A stretch of 64,000 nucleotides of DNA, from positions 1 through 64,000 of the forward strand of contig JBBAQX010000013.1 of NCBI GenBank assembly GCA_040400085.1, read 5' to 3'. This stretch comes from HNR sp040400085. GTDB taxonomy: Bacteria > Actinomycetota > Actinomycetes > Actinomycetales > Microbacteriaceae. This document shows positions 1 through 9,876 of this stretch, piece by piece. Each line of letters opens with the position of its first letter. Position 1 is the first letter of the stretch. The position numbers and the translations under genes were made by a program. The notes beneath the pieces were generated by a model, which saw nothing but the letters and a program-made list of their open reading frames with translations, did not search any database and had not been told where the DNA came from.

Positions 1-987
1 CGGAATAGCCCAGCCGCCGCCGCCAATCATATGAGCGATGGGCAATGATCCGACTAGCGCTGTCCACTGGTTGACCTTACTCGCCAGCAGCATGCCAATC
101 GCCATCGCAGATTTCCCTCTGAGAGCAAAAATAATGGCGATCACAAACTCTGGAGACTCTGATGCCAGGGGGGCGAGCCACTGAACCAACAAGAAATCAT
201 CGATGCCGAGTGCTTTACCTCCTGCAACCAGGCTCTCAGCAAACGGTTCCGCAAGCAACAAAATCACAACGGCCGCAAGCACAAAGATGGAGATCACAGT
301 CGCCCGTCGAGCAATCATCGACAGTCCGCCAATCGCGTCCGCCACCCCGACGAGTTCGGGCTCGTCGGTCTCTGCCTGCGAGATTCGATACAGGTAGTAG
401 GTGAAGATCACGATGAGGAGGATGCCAAGCATCACGTGGATCTGGCCGGTAAGCGGGATGACCAGGGTCGCCACGGATGCGATCACTAGCAACCCGAGCT
501 CGACACGACCCTCTGACGGCAGGACGATCGCAAACGGTTTCTTCTGGATATCAGGATCGATAACACGGTTGGCTTTTCGGGCCGAGCGATAGGCGAAGTA
601 GGCGATCAGAAGAATGAACGGCCATCCAAAGCCCAGAAGCAATCGGTTCGAGCCGGTCATATTTGCTGCTGCGTATGCTGCCTGTGAAGGGTCTGACCCA
701 GCACTAAATGCGAAGTAAAGGTCAATCGCATATTCGGGAAGAATCGCGATGATGGCTAGGAGCCCCACGGCAAGACCACCGGAAATATCCATCTCTGCGG
801 CTTCCCCAGCCCAAGCAAGGGCAAATGCCGCCGAAACGATCGCGGCGCCGAATGCGAGCACACCGACGAGCGGGTCAACGTGAAAACCCGCCATACGAAA
901 AAACAATCCGGGGACCGCAACCACTGCCACGATTCCCAAAGGCAAGATAAGTCGTCGCACAAGGCTGTGCTGAAGCTTAGACGTCAT
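1..987 (-). CDS. Sodium/calcium exchanger-like membrane protein (3' end outside window)
   Basis: The reading frame starts with ATG at 987 and stays open to the window edge, giving 329 residues without a stop. It is strongly hydrophobic, with about nine or ten membrane segments. Two internally similar motifs stand out: LPEYAIDLYFA followed by NMTGSN near residues 83-115, and LASESPEFVIAIIF followed by SKVNQ near residues 275-310. These look like the paired alpha-repeats of the Ca2+/cation antiporter (CaCA) superfamily, in which acidic residues and asparagines in the two repeats bind the ion. The likely role is cation/proton or cation/sodium antiport across the cytoplasmic membrane. The transported ion cannot be told from sequence. 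It is divergent from tkt, with a 586-bp gap between the two starts. Confidence 0.75.
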   Translation of the reverse strand, partial: MTSKLQHSLVRRLILPLGIVAVVAVPGLFFRMAGFHVDPLVGVLAFGAAIVSAAFALAWAGEAAEMDISGGLAVGLLAIIAILPEYAIDLYFAFSAGSDPSQAAYAAANMTGSNRLLLGFGWPFILLIAYFAYRSARKANRVIDPDIQKKPFAIVLPSEGRVELGLLVIASVATLVIPLTGQIHVMLGILLIVIFTYYLYRISQAETDEPELVGVADAIGGLSMIARRATVISIFVLAAVVILLLAEPFAESLVAGGKALGIDDFLLVQWLAPLASESPEFVIAIIFALRGKSAMAIGMLLASKVNQWTALVGSLPIAHMIGGGGWAIP

Positions 988-1426
988 GAGATTCTCTCGG
1001 TCAGAACATCCCCGAGGGGAGAGTGAGTGGGGGAGGGTGCATCGGCACTGTTGCAGCGATACCGTTGCAGCGGCGAGTTAGCGAGGATTTTCCAGGGCAA
1101 TATTCCCCCGAAGACAGGTTCAATCCTGGCAGATTAGTAACAACGAAAAAGCCGAAACGCTAATATTCTCAGGGTTTTGGTCTACCAAACATTTGAGTTC
1201 CTGTTCCATATTTTTTCATTCGAGCGGCTGAACGTAGCTCCCCGGAAAGTTAAGTGTTAGTGCGGTCGTAGGTAGGTTCGGAGCCAACTGGCTCGTCAAT
1301 ATCGCGGGAAGTGCTGCCTACATCACGAACAAAAGCAGTCACGCCTAGCGGGTGATGCGGCACACCGACCTACGCCGCTCTCACGCCACGAGCGAAACGA
1401 ATGATGCCCTGAGGCATACCGGTACC

Positions 1427-1432
1427 TATAAT
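1427..1432 (+). promoter_or_regulatory. Possible -10 box in the long tkt leader
   Basis: The stretch 988-1573 holds no convincing gene. In it TATAAT at 1427-1432 is a perfect -10 hexamer, about 140 bp before the preferred tkt start. No good -35 hexamer lies 17 bp upstream, which is common in actinobacteria. A small hairpin (ATGCC/GGCAT) lies at about 1404-1418. Inference only. Confidence 0.3.
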
Positions 1433-1573
1433 GTTGAAGTACCTCTTTTGCATCACGAGCGTGGCTCAGTACGTTGCACCAAAAGAGTCAGGCAGCAAAG
1501 CCTGTGAGTGGATAATTTTCTTCTTCCGCCCGTTCAAAAAAGTCCTTCGGGGCAACGAAAGGTGAGTTACCAA

Positions 1574-3667
1574 GTGGTAGATCTACAGTGGGATTCCATT
1601 GATCAAAAAGCCGTCGACACCGCCCGAATCTTAGCCGCTGACGCGGTCGAAAAAGTGGGCAATGGGCATCCCGGAACGGCTATCAGCCTGGCCCCAGTTG
1701 CCTATCTTCTTTTCCAGAAAGTTATGCGGCGCGACCCATCAGACCAAGATTGGCTCGGCCGCGATCGGTTCATCCTCTCAATCGGCCACTCTTCTCTTAC
1801 ACAATACGTACAGTTGTATCTCGGCGGATATGGTCTAGAACTCGACGACCTGAAGGCTTTGCGCACGTGGGGTTCGCTCACGCCCGGGCATCCCGAATAC
1901 GGCCACACGAAGGGCGTAGAGATCACAACTGGCCCGCTCGGCCAGGGCCTTGCCTCCGCCGTCGGCTTTGCCTATGCCGCCCGTTACGAGCGCGGCCTTT
2001 TTGATCCGGAGGCACCAGCCGGTCAGAGTCCTTTCGACCACAACATATACGTTCTCGCCGGAGATGGTGACTTGCAAGAAGGCATCACGAGCGAGGCATC
2101 CTCTCTCGCGGGGCATCAAGAGCTCGGCAACCTTGTAGTTATCTACGACAGCAATCAGATCTCGATTGAAGATGATACCGACATCGCCTTCACCGAAGAC
2201 GTACGTGCCCGCTACGAATCCTACAATTGGCATGTTCAGACGGTTGACTGGAAAAAGACAGGCAACTATGTCGAGGACCTCGCTGAACTCAACGATGCGA
2301 TCGAGGCGGCTAAGGCAGAGAGCGCCAAGCCCTCGCTCATTATCCTGCGCACTATTATTGGCTGGCCGAGTCCCAAGAAGCAGAACACCGGGAAAATCCA
2401 CGGTTCCGCACTCGGCGCTGACGAACTCGCCGGACTTAAAGAGGCTCTCGGCTTTGACCCTGCAGAGTCGTTTGCCGTTTCTGATGAGGTACTCGAGCGC
2501 ACCCGCGGCACGGCGGCTCGCGGACAGGCTGACAGAGAAGAGTGGACCCACAATTTCAACGCTTGGGCGGAACGTAACCCGGAACGCAAGCAGCTGCTCG
2601 ACCGTTTGCTAGACGGCGACCTCCCCGAGGGATTCAACGCCGCACTCCCCCACTTTGAGGCTGGGACAGATGTGTCAACCCGCGCCGCCAGCGGCAAGGT
2701 TCTGAACGCTCTCGGTCCCGTTATGCCGGAGCTGTGGGGCGGTTCAGCCGACCTCGCCGAGTCAAATAACACCACCATCGCGGGGGCCAAATCGTTTGTT
2801 CCCACCAAATGGTCAACATCGGAGTGGAGCGGAGACCCCTACGGCCGGGTATTACACTTTGGCATTCGCGAGCACGCGATGGGAGCTATCCTCAACGGAA
2901 TCGTGCTCCACGGACCGACACGGGCCTTCGGAGGAACCTTCCTCATCTTTAGCGACTACATGCGTCCCGCCGTTCGCCTCGCAGCCCTAATGAACGTTCC
3001 CTCGATCTTTGTGTGGACCCACGATTCGGTAGCTCTGGGCGAGGACGGCCCGACGCATCAGCCGATTGAACAGCTTTCGACACTGCGTGCAATCCCCAAC
3101 CTTGCGGTTGTTCGCCCCGCAGATGCCAACGAAGTCTCCTGGGCGTGGCGCGAGATTCTTACCCGACGCGGAGGCCCAGCTGGTATTGCACTTACCCGCC
3201 AGAACCTCCCCGTGTTTGAGCGAGGGGAAGGCGCAGCCTCCGGCGATGTCTTTGCATCCGCCAATAACGTCGGGAGAGGTGCTTACGTACTAGCTGAAGC
3301 ACCAGGGGGAACCCCAGACGTGATTCTCATCGCAACAGGCTCAGAAGTGCAGCTCGCGGTCGAAGCGCGCGAGGCACTTCGCGGCGAAGGGGTTAACGCT
3401 CGAGTCGTATCTGCCCCCAGCATGGAGTGGTTCGCGGAGCAGTCAAGGGAATACCGCGAATCGGTTTTGCCTTCTACTATTACGGCACGTGTCTCCGTCG
3501 AGGCGGGGCTCTCACTTGGCTGGCGCGAGATCGTTGGCGACAAGGGGCGTAGCGTATCCATCGAGCACTTTGGCGCCTCGGCTGATTACAAAACGCTGTT
3601 CCGTGAGTTCGGTATTACAACAGAAGCGGTCGTCACGGCGGCCAAAGAAAGCCTGTCCGCTCAGTAG
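1574..3667 (+). CDS. tkt: Transketolase
   Basis: Thiamine-diphosphate enzyme of the non-oxidative pentose phosphate pathway. It moves two-carbon units between ketose and aldose phosphates in the cytosol. The frame contains GNGHPGTA near the N terminus, the ThDP/Mg motif GDGDLQEG followed by IYDSNQIS, and the central pyrimidine-domain block FGIREHAMG, so all three transketolase domains are present. GTG at 1574 is preferred: it gives the family-typical start VDLQWDSID, has a good ribosome site (AAAGGTGAG at 1558-1566, 7 nt away) and yields 697 residues, the usual length. The frame is open further upstream to a GTG at 1508, which would add 22 atypical residues. It is the first gene of the tkt-tal-pgi-zwf-opcA-pgl operon, with tal starting 29 bp after its stop. 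Confidence 0.96.
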   Translation: MVDLQWDSIDQKAVDTARILAADAVEKVGNGHPGTAISLAPVAYLLFQKVMRRDPSDQDWLGRDRFILSIGHSSLTQYVQLYLGGYGLELDDLKALRTWGSLTPGHPEYGHTKGVEITTGPLGQGLASAVGFAYAARYERGLFDPEAPAGQSPFDHNIYVLAGDGDLQEGITSEASSLAGHQELGNLVVIYDSNQISIEDDTDIAFTEDVRARYESYNWHVQTVDWKKTGNYVEDLAELNDAIEAAKAESAKPSLIILRTIIGWPSPKKQNTGKIHGSALGADELAGLKEALGFDPAESFAVSDEVLERTRGTAARGQADREEWTHNFNAWAERNPERKQLLDRLLDGDLPEGFNAALPHFEAGTDVSTRAASGKVLNALGPVMPELWGGSADLAESNNTTIAGAKSFVPTKWSTSEWSGDPYGRVLHFGIREHAMGAILNGIVLHGPTRAFGGTFLIFSDYMRPAVRLAALMNVPSIFVWTHDSVALGEDGPTHQPIEQLSTLRAIPNLAVVRPADANEVSWAWREILTRRGGPAGIALTRQNLPVFERGEGAASGDVFASANNVGRGAYVLAEAPGGTPDVILIATGSEVQLAVEAREALRGEGVNARVVSAPSMEWFAEQSREYRESVLPSTITARVSVEAGLSLGWREIVGDKGRSVSIEHFGASADYKTLFREFGITTEAVVTAAKESLSAQ

Positions 3668-3696
3668 CGGCAGCACCTAAGGAGATCTAACAACTC

Positions 3697-4806
3697 ATGA
3701 ACACAACACCAACAGCCGCTCTGAGCGAAGCCGGAGTCAGCATCTGGCTCGACGATCTGTCGCGTAGCCGTATCGCTTCTGGAGACCTTGCCCGTCTCAT
3801 CGCCGATCGCAACATCGTCGGCGTGACCACTAACCCCACTATCTTCGCTGGTGCCCTCAGCAACGGTGAATCCTATGCCGACCAGGTAGCCGAGCTTTCA
3901 CACGCTGGAGCGGATGCTTCTACCGCAGTCTTCGAGATCACAACCGATGATGTCGCAGCAGCATCTCAGGTGTTCGCTGACATCTATACTTCGTCGAAAG
4001 GTTACGACGGACGCGTATCAATCGAGGTCGAGCCTGGCCTCGCAAACGATGCCGCGGGTACAATCGAGCAGGCTCAGCAACTCTGGGCAAAGGTCAATCA
4101 GCCGAACGCGATGATCAAGATCCCCGCCACACTTGCTGGGCTTGAGGCTATTACCGAGGTAATAGCCCTCGGAATCAGCGTCAACGTGACCCTCATCTTC
4201 AGCCTCGAACGTTACCGCGCCGTGATTAACGCCTACCTGGCTGGGCTTGAGAAGGCACGGGCAAACGGCATTGATATCAGCGGAATTCATTCCGTAGCAT
4301 CGTTCTTCGTGTCACGCGTGGATGCAGAAATCGACAAGCGACTTGAGGCCATCGGTACAGACGAGGCTATTGCGCTCAAGAGCAAAGCTGGTGTTGCAAA
4401 CGCTCAGCTCGCATACCAGGTCTTCGAAGAATCGTTCGAAAGCGAACGGGCCGTCGGTCTTCTCGCAGCCGGGGCAAACAAACAGCGTCCTTTATGGGCC
4501 TCAACAGGGGTCAAGGATCCCTCGCTGCCCGACACTCTGTACGTAACCGGACTGGTGGCTCCCGGAGTAGTCAACACCATGCCAGAGAAGACGCTCGAGG
4601 CGACTTTCGACCACGGCGTTGTGACCGGCGACACCGTGACAGGCGCGTATGACGAAGCTCAGGGCATCCTCGATGCAATCGATGCTGTTGGCGTATCGTA
4701 CAACGATGTTGTGGCGCTCCTAGAGCGCGAAGGTGTTGACAAGTTCATCGTCTCCTGGAACGAATTACTAGAGACCGTCTCAACGGCACTGAAAGCCGCA
4801 CGTTGA
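3697..4806 (+). CDS. tal: Transaldolase
   Basis: Class I aldolase that transfers a dihydroxyacetone unit from sedoheptulose-7-phosphate to glyceraldehyde-3-phosphate. At 369 residues it matches the long actinobacterial transaldolases. WLDDLSR near residues 17-23, GVTTNPTIF near 42-50 and IKIPAT, which carries the Schiff-base lysine near residue 142, are family landmarks. RPLWASTGVKDPSLPDTLYV near 265-285 is the C-terminal signature. AAGGAG at 3678-3683 serves as ribosome site. The stop overlaps the TTG start of pgi by 4 bp. Some actinobacteria carry tal and pgi as one fused protein; here they are separate and translationally coupled. Confidence 0.96.
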   Translation: MNTTPTAALSEAGVSIWLDDLSRSRIASGDLARLIADRNIVGVTTNPTIFAGALSNGESYADQVAELSHAGADASTAVFEITTDDVAAASQVFADIYTSSKGYDGRVSIEVEPGLANDAAGTIEQAQQLWAKVNQPNAMIKIPATLAGLEAITEVIALGISVNVTLIFSLERYRAVINAYLAGLEKARANGIDISGIHSVASFFVSRVDAEIDKRLEAIGTDEAIALKSKAGVANAQLAYQVFEESFESERAVGLLAAGANKQRPLWASTGVKDPSLPDTLYVTGLVAPGVVNTMPEKTLEATFDHGVVTGDTVTGAYDEAQGILDAIDAVGVSYNDVVALLEREGVDKFIVSWNELLETVSTALKAAR

Positions 4807-6407
4807 ACGCGCGGGTAGGGCTTGGCTCGGCCGTAGCCGCGCGTGTACGGGAGACGCTCGATGCTCTTGTTGCGGACGAGGTAGCTTCGCGCCTTGCTGG
4901 TTCCGACTACACTCTGTGGGGTAAGGACGCCGAGCCCGAGGCAAAGAAACGTCTCGGCTGGCTTCAAGCAACCAGAGTTTCAGCTCCGTTCGCGTCCCAA
5001 ATCACCGAGCTGCGTGAGGAATTTGCCAGGGAAGGCATTGATCACTTTGTGCTCGGTGGCATGGGCGGTTCGAGCCTGGCTCCCGAGGTCATCACGGCGA
5101 CGGCTGGGGTAGAACTGACCGTTCTGGACTCCACCGATCCCGGCCAGGTTCGCGCTGCGCTGGGCGACCGTCTCGCGTCGACCGCCGTCATCATCTCGTC
5201 CAAATCGGGTGGAACCGTCGAAACGGATAGCCAGCGCCGTGCCTACGAGAAGGCTTTCCGTGATGCCGGAATTGATCCGATCAATAGAATCATCGTGGTT
5301 ACCGACCCGCGTTCGCCCCTGCACGAATCAGCCAGCGCAGCAGGCTACCGAGTCTTTCTCGCGGATGCTGCGGTTGGAGGACGATACTCGGCACTCACCG
5401 CCTTTGGTCTCGTGCCTTCGGGGCTTGCCGGGGCGAACATCGCTCAGCTCTTAGAGGATGCTGAAGATTTCGCATCGGTGGTTGCCGAGGACCGCCCGAC
5501 TAACCCGGGCCTCCTTCTCGGAGCGGCAATTGCCGCGGGTGCCCCCAGTATCGATAAGGTCGGACTGATCTCTTCTGGCACCCCTATCGTCGGCTTCGGC
5601 GATTGGATCGAGCAGCTGATTGCAGAATCGACGGGCAAGGAAGGCACGGGTCTCCTGCCCGTGGTCTTAGAACGTTCATCATATGAGGCGAAGCACGCAC
5701 TTCCTGATCTGGTTCCAGTGCACCTGGTCAAGCAGATCAATTCTCCTCATGCTGGTATCGTCCAGGTATCTGGAAACCTTGGTTCGCAGATCATGCTTTG
5801 GGAATTCGCGACGGCGGTTGCAGGCCGAATCCTCGGCATCAATCCGTTTGATCAGCCTGATGTGGAGTCAGCCAAGGTCGCGGCTCGGGGTCTTCTTGAT
5901 AGCAGGCCAAAGCCTACTGCGCCGGCTTTTGTCGATCAGGGTATCGAAGTTCGCGGTTCCGCTACGCTGTTGAGCGGGGTGAGTTCCCTCGAAGGAGCAC
6001 TAGCCGCGTTGGTGCGAGACCTGGGAACCCAGGGATACGTATCGGTTCAGGCATATGTGAACCGAGTAGCACACCCCGAGTTTTCTGAGCTCCGAGATCT
6101 GGTAGCAACGAAAACGGAGCGGCCCACCACGTTTGGCTGGGGACCACGTTTCTTGCACTCGACCGGCCAATATCACAAGGGTGGCGCACCCACAGGCGTC
6201 TTCCTCCAGCTCCGCACCAAGCCGGGTAAAGATCTGTCCATCGACGAGCGACCCTTCACCTTTGGTGAGCTCATCACGGCTCAGGCCGATGGCGATGCAG
6301 CTGTGCTCGAAAAACTGGGGCGACCGGTACTTATCCTGACCCTCAATGATCCCGAAAAAGGTATCACAGCCCTCGCCCGGGCAATCGATTCGCTCAACGC
6401 TGCGTAA
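4803..6407 (+). CDS. pgi: Glucose-6-phosphate isomerase
   Basis: Interconverts glucose-6-phosphate and fructose-6-phosphate, linking glycolysis to the pentose phosphate branch. The 534-residue protein has two sugar-isomerase (SIS) domains: GGMGGSSLAPEV near residues 83-94 and SSKSGGT near 124-130 in the first, and SSGTPIVGFGDWIEQLIAES near 260-280 in the second. The C-terminal block HSTGQYHKGG holds the family's conserved lysine. The TTG start at 4803 overlaps the tal stop by 4 bp, which suggests coupling. The tal-linked, shorter architecture is the actinobacterial type rather than the enterobacterial one. zwf follows after 18 bp. Confidence 0.95.
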   Translation: MNARVGLGSAVAARVRETLDALVADEVASRLAGSDYTLWGKDAEPEAKKRLGWLQATRVSAPFASQITELREEFAREGIDHFVLGGMGGSSLAPEVITATAGVELTVLDSTDPGQVRAALGDRLASTAVIISSKSGGTVETDSQRRAYEKAFRDAGIDPINRIIVVTDPRSPLHESASAAGYRVFLADAAVGGRYSALTAFGLVPSGLAGANIAQLLEDAEDFASVVAEDRPTNPGLLLGAAIAAGAPSIDKVGLISSGTPIVGFGDWIEQLIAESTGKEGTGLLPVVLERSSYEAKHALPDLVPVHLVKQINSPHAGIVQVSGNLGSQIMLWEFATAVAGRILGINPFDQPDVESAKVAARGLLDSRPKPTAPAFVDQGIEVRGSATLLSGVSSLEGALAALVRDLGTQGYVSVQAYVNRVAHPEFSELRDLVATKTERPTTFGWGPRFLHSTGQYHKGGAPTGVFLQLRTKPGKDLSIDERPFTFGELITAQADGDAAVLEKLGRPVLILTLNDPEKGITALARAIDSLNAA

Positions 6408-6425
6408 GCAGAAAGCCGCACACAC

Positions 6426-7955
6426 GTGACTACAACACACCGAAACCCGCTCAGGTCCAAAGACGATAGCAGGCTCAACCGAATTGCAGGACCCAGCGCC
6501 CTGATTTTCTTTGGGGTAACGGGAGACCTTGCTCGTAAGAAACTCATGCCTGCCGTTTACGACCTCGCAAACAGGGGCCTACTACCACCCGGGTTCGGGC
6601 TGGTCGGTTTTGCCCGCCGCGAGTGGCAGGATCAGGACTTCGAGCAGGTTGTGCACGATGCGATCAAGCAACATGCACGGACCCCGTTTAACGAGGATGT
6701 GTGGAACCAGCTCAAGCAAGGCATCCGCTTTGTGCAGGGTGAGTTCGACGATCCTGAGGCATTCGTTCGTCTGCGAGATACTCTCGAGAAGCTTGATGTT
6801 GAGCGGGGAACCATGGGCAACCATGCGTTCTACCTGTCAATCCCTCCTCGTTCTTTCCCCGAGGTTACTCAGCAGCTGCGCGACTCTGGGCTCGCAAAGC
6901 CAGAGAACGGCAGCTGGAGCAGGGTCGTCATCGAGAAGCCTTTCGGGAGCGACCTTAAGACGGCCCGTGAGCTCAATAGTGTGGTTGAGTCGGTCTTTCC
7001 GACCGATTCCGTGTTTAGGATCGACCACTACCTTGGCAAGGAAACGGTGCAGAACATCCTTGCGCTTCGTTTCGCGAACCTCATGTACGAACCCCTGTGG
7101 AACGCCGAATTCGTTGACCACATACAGATCACCATGGCGGAGGATATCGGGGTTGGCGGCCGTGCAGGCTACTACGACGGCATCGGGGCGGCCCGCGACG
7201 TCATCCAAAACCACCTGTTGCAGCTGCTCGCGCTGACCGCGATGGAGAAGCCGAAGAGCTTCGATGCGACAGATCTGCGTCACGCCAAAGAGCAAGTCTT
7301 GGCTCAGGTTCAATTACCGGATGACCTGGCCACCGCGACCGCCCGCGGCCAGTACACGGGCGGCTGGCAGGGTGGTGAACAGGTCGTCGGTTTCCTCGAC
7401 GAGGACGGCATGAACCCGGAGTCGATCACTGAGACCTATGCTGCGATGAGGCTCAACATCGATACTCCTCGCTGGGAAGGTGTGCCATTTTACCTGCGGG
7501 CGGGCAAACGTCTGGGTCGACGCGTCACGGAGATCGCCGTGGTCTTCAAGCGCCCTGAGGATTCCTTGTTCGCCGCGACCCAGAGTTCGCACGTTGGGCA
7601 GAACGCGCTCGTGATTCGGGTGCAGCCCGACGAGGGTGTGACGATGCGTTTCGGTTCGAAAGTTCCCGGCGCGACGATGAGGGTGCGCGATGTGACGATG
7701 GACTTTGGTTATGGCCATGCGTTCACCGAGGCAAGCCCTGAGGCCTACGAGCGATTGATCCTCGATGTGCTCCTGGGCGATCCACCCCTCTTCCCCCGGC
7801 ATGAAGAGGTCGAGCTCTCTTGGAAGATCCTCGATCCAATCGAAGAGTTTTGGGCTGAGGGCGGCAAACCCGAACCCTATCGTCCCGGAACGTGGGGACC
7901 TTCTTCCGCCGACGAATTGTTAGCCCGTGATGGAAGGACGTGGCGTCGCCCATGA
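6426..7955 (+). CDS. zwf: Glucose-6-phosphate 1-dehydrogenase
   Basis: First oxidative step of the pentose phosphate pathway: glucose-6-phosphate to 6-phosphogluconolactone with reduction of NADP+. The Rossmann fingerprint FFGVTGDLARKK lies near residues 28-39. The substrate-binding signature RIDHYLGKE lies at 198-206, and the protein ends at the usual length of 509 residues. GTG at 6426 is the start, 18 bp after pgi. The stop overlaps the opcA start by 4 bp (ATGA), which fits the known dependence of actinobacterial/cyanobacterial G6PDH on OpcA. Confidence 0.96.
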   Translation: MTTTHRNPLRSKDDSRLNRIAGPSALIFFGVTGDLARKKLMPAVYDLANRGLLPPGFGLVGFARREWQDQDFEQVVHDAIKQHARTPFNEDVWNQLKQGIRFVQGEFDDPEAFVRLRDTLEKLDVERGTMGNHAFYLSIPPRSFPEVTQQLRDSGLAKPENGSWSRVVIEKPFGSDLKTARELNSVVESVFPTDSVFRIDHYLGKETVQNILALRFANLMYEPLWNAEFVDHIQITMAEDIGVGGRAGYYDGIGAARDVIQNHLLQLLALTAMEKPKSFDATDLRHAKEQVLAQVQLPDDLATATARGQYTGGWQGGEQVVGFLDEDGMNPESITETYAAMRLNIDTPRWEGVPFYLRAGKRLGRRVTEIAVVFKRPEDSLFAATQSSHVGQNALVIRVQPDEGVTMRFGSKVPGATMRVRDVTMDFGYGHAFTEASPEAYERLILDVLLGDPPLFPRHEEVELSWKILDPIEEFWAEGGKPEPYRPGTWGPSSADELLARDGRTWRRP

Positions 7956-8902
7956 TCATCGACTTGCCAGATACTACCGTCAGTAATATTTCCAAGGAGC
8001 TCGTGCGCATGCGCGAGGACGGCGGCGCCGTCGCCCTTGGACGAGTGCTTACTCTCGTTATTTCTACAACCCCGGAGCACCTCGAAGAGGCCGTCGAGGC
8101 CGCGAACGACGCGTCGCGCGAGCATCCTATGCGCGTAATCGTGATCTCGAGCGATCAGCGGGCATCCGACCTTGTTGAGGCTCGAGTTGATGCCCAGATT
8201 CGGGTCGGCGGCGACGCCGGAGCGAGTGAGGTCGTCATACTACGCGCTTTCGGAGCCGCGGCAAGCGACACTGAGAGTCTCGTAACGGGACTCCTACTAC
8301 CCGATGCACCCGTTGTTGTCTGGTGGGCTGGGGTATGGCCAGGTCACGCCGCACACAGCACGCTGGGCAAGATCGCCCAGCGCAGAATTACAGATGCCAC
8401 AACGCACGCTGACCCGCAGCAAGCACTCAGCGAGCTGGCTGCGAATTACACCCCCGGCGACACAGACCTGGCCTGGTCCCGCATCACACTGTGGCGGGCA
8501 CAACTCGCGACGGTACTCGACCAGCCGCCATTCGACAGGGTCACAAGCGTCGATGTTAGCGGCTCGGTCGAGTCCCCCTCCACTACGCTGCTGGCCGCGT
8601 GGCTCTATCAACAATTGGATGCCACGGTCACGCATAACCTACACCCCCACAAAGAAAATGGCTGGGGAGTCGATTGCGTCCAGCTTCACCGGGAGTCTGG
8701 CACGATCCAGTTGCAGCGCACACACGACACACTGGCGCTCCTGAGCGTTCCAGAACAACCTCAACATGACCTGTCTCTGCCTCGACGATCACTCCGCGAC
8801 TGCCTCGCTGAGGAGCTACGTCATCTTGATCCTGACGAACTATATGGCAGGGTGATTACCCACGGTGTTGCCGCGCTCATCGGGGAGGATCACTCACAAT
8901 GA
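7952..8902 (+). CDS. opcA: Glucose-6-phosphate dehydrogenase assembly protein OpcA
   Basis: OpcA is an accessory protein needed for assembly and activity of G6PDH in actinobacteria and cyanobacteria. The N terminus IIDLPDTTVSNISKEL and the block GGAVALGRVLTLVI are typical. VVVWWAGVWP near residue 122 and RRITDAT near 147 are further family landmarks. ATG at 7952 is preferred over the in-frame GTG at 7940, because it gives the family N terminus and GGAAGG at 7932-7937 is too close to the GTG. The gene overlaps zwf and pgl by 4 bp on each side, so it sits in the middle of a coupled cluster. Confidence 0.93.
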   Translation: MIIDLPDTTVSNISKELVRMREDGGAVALGRVLTLVISTTPEHLEEAVEAANDASREHPMRVIVISSDQRASDLVEARVDAQIRVGGDAGASEVVILRAFGAAASDTESLVTGLLLPDAPVVVWWAGVWPGHAAHSTLGKIAQRRITDATTHADPQQALSELAANYTPGDTDLAWSRITLWRAQLATVLDQPPFDRVTSVDVSGSVESPSTTLLAAWLYQQLDATVTHNLHPHKENGWGVDCVQLHRESGTIQLQRTHDTLALLSVPEQPQHDLSLPRRSLRDCLAEELRHLDPDELYGRVITHGVAALIGEDHSQ

Positions 8903-9636
8903 ATGCTCGTGACGTCTTAATAAGTTCAGATGCGGATGCTGCGGCCGAGCGTATCGCGTCTGACTTCATCGGATTACTGTCGGCACTCCAATCCGATGGA
9001 AAAACCCCACGGATTGTGCTGACCGGAGGCTCGTTAGGAATCGAGCTGCTCCGCGTGACGGCTGCGCATCCGCTCGCAGAAGACGCCGATTGGTCCAACG
9101 TTCAACTGTATTGGGGTGACGAGCGCTGGTTGCCAGCCGGTGACGGGGAACGGAACGACCAGCAAGCCCTCGAGGGGTTCTTACAGGCTTTGAGCATCCC
9201 CGAATCGAACATCCACCGCGCTCCGGCTAATGATGGTGACCTTTCGATTGAGGATGCCGCGACCCAGTATTCCGCTAAGATCTCCGCCGCCCAGCATCAC
9301 GGCTTTGATCTGGTGTTCCTCGGGGTTGGCCCAGATGGGCACGTTGCCTCGTTATTCCCCAATAGGCCCGATCTTATCGGGGCGACAGGAACCGTGATCC
9401 CGGTTCGAAACTCCCCCAAGCCTCCGCCCGAGCGGTTATCACTCACGTTGCCCACGCTGAATTCGGCGGAACGCGTGTGGCTGCTGTGCACGGGAGAACC
9501 CAAAGGTGAGGCGCTCGCCCGGATCCTCTCGGATTCCCCAGTTTTAGAGACTCCCGCTGCTGCCGTTCGCGGGCGGACGCAAACTCGGGTCTATACGGAT
9601 AAGGCTGCTGCCGATAAGGCTTACATAGAGGCCTGA
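8899..9636 (+). CDS. pgl: 6-phosphogluconolactonase (DevB type)
   Basis: Hydrolyses 6-phosphogluconolactone made by Zwf. The 245-residue protein has VLTGGSLG near residues 39-46, VQLYWGDERWLP near 69-80 and FLGVGPDGHVASLFPN near 141-156, all hallmarks of the glucosamine-6-phosphate isomerase/6-phosphogluconolactonase family. ATG at 8899 overlaps the opcA stop by 4 bp. It is the last gene of the pentose-phosphate operon. No 6-phosphogluconate dehydrogenase gene follows, so that step must be encoded elsewhere. Confidence 0.94.
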   Translation: MNARDVLISSDADAAAERIASDFIGLLSALQSDGKTPRIVLTGGSLGIELLRVTAAHPLAEDADWSNVQLYWGDERWLPAGDGERNDQQALEGFLQALSIPESNIHRAPANDGDLSIEDAATQYSAKISAAQHHGFDLVFLGVGPDGHVASLFPNRPDLIGATGTVIPVRNSPKPPPERLSLTLPTLNSAERVWLLCTGEPKGEALARILSDSPVLETPAAAVRGRTQTRVYTDKAAADKAYIEA

Positions 9637-9745
9637 CCTGACGCTTAGCGTGGTGTGGTGTGGTGTGAGGAGTTCACATAGGGTCAGCATCGCTTCCTTT
9701 TCTGGCAATGCGACGGGTGATCAGGAAGGACCACACTGAGCAACA

Positions 9746-9762
9746 CCACTCACAACGAGTGG
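9746..9762 (+). terminator. Weak hairpin after pgl
   Basis: CCACTC (9746-9751) pairs with GAGTGG (9757-9762) around a 5-nt loop, then CCTTACCGTTT follows. It could end the tkt-pgl transcript, but the T-run is poor. The gap 9637-9876 also contains a short TGGTG tandem repeat (about 9649-9667) and no gene I can support. Confidence 0.3.
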
Positions 9763-9876
9763 CCTTACCGTTTAATGTAGATCACAACCAACGTTTCTCA
9801 AAGCACGGCCCACGAAGCACGAGATCATCAAGCGGGCACTTCGACCGGCTGCCATCCCTCCCTCAGAAGGGTCCAC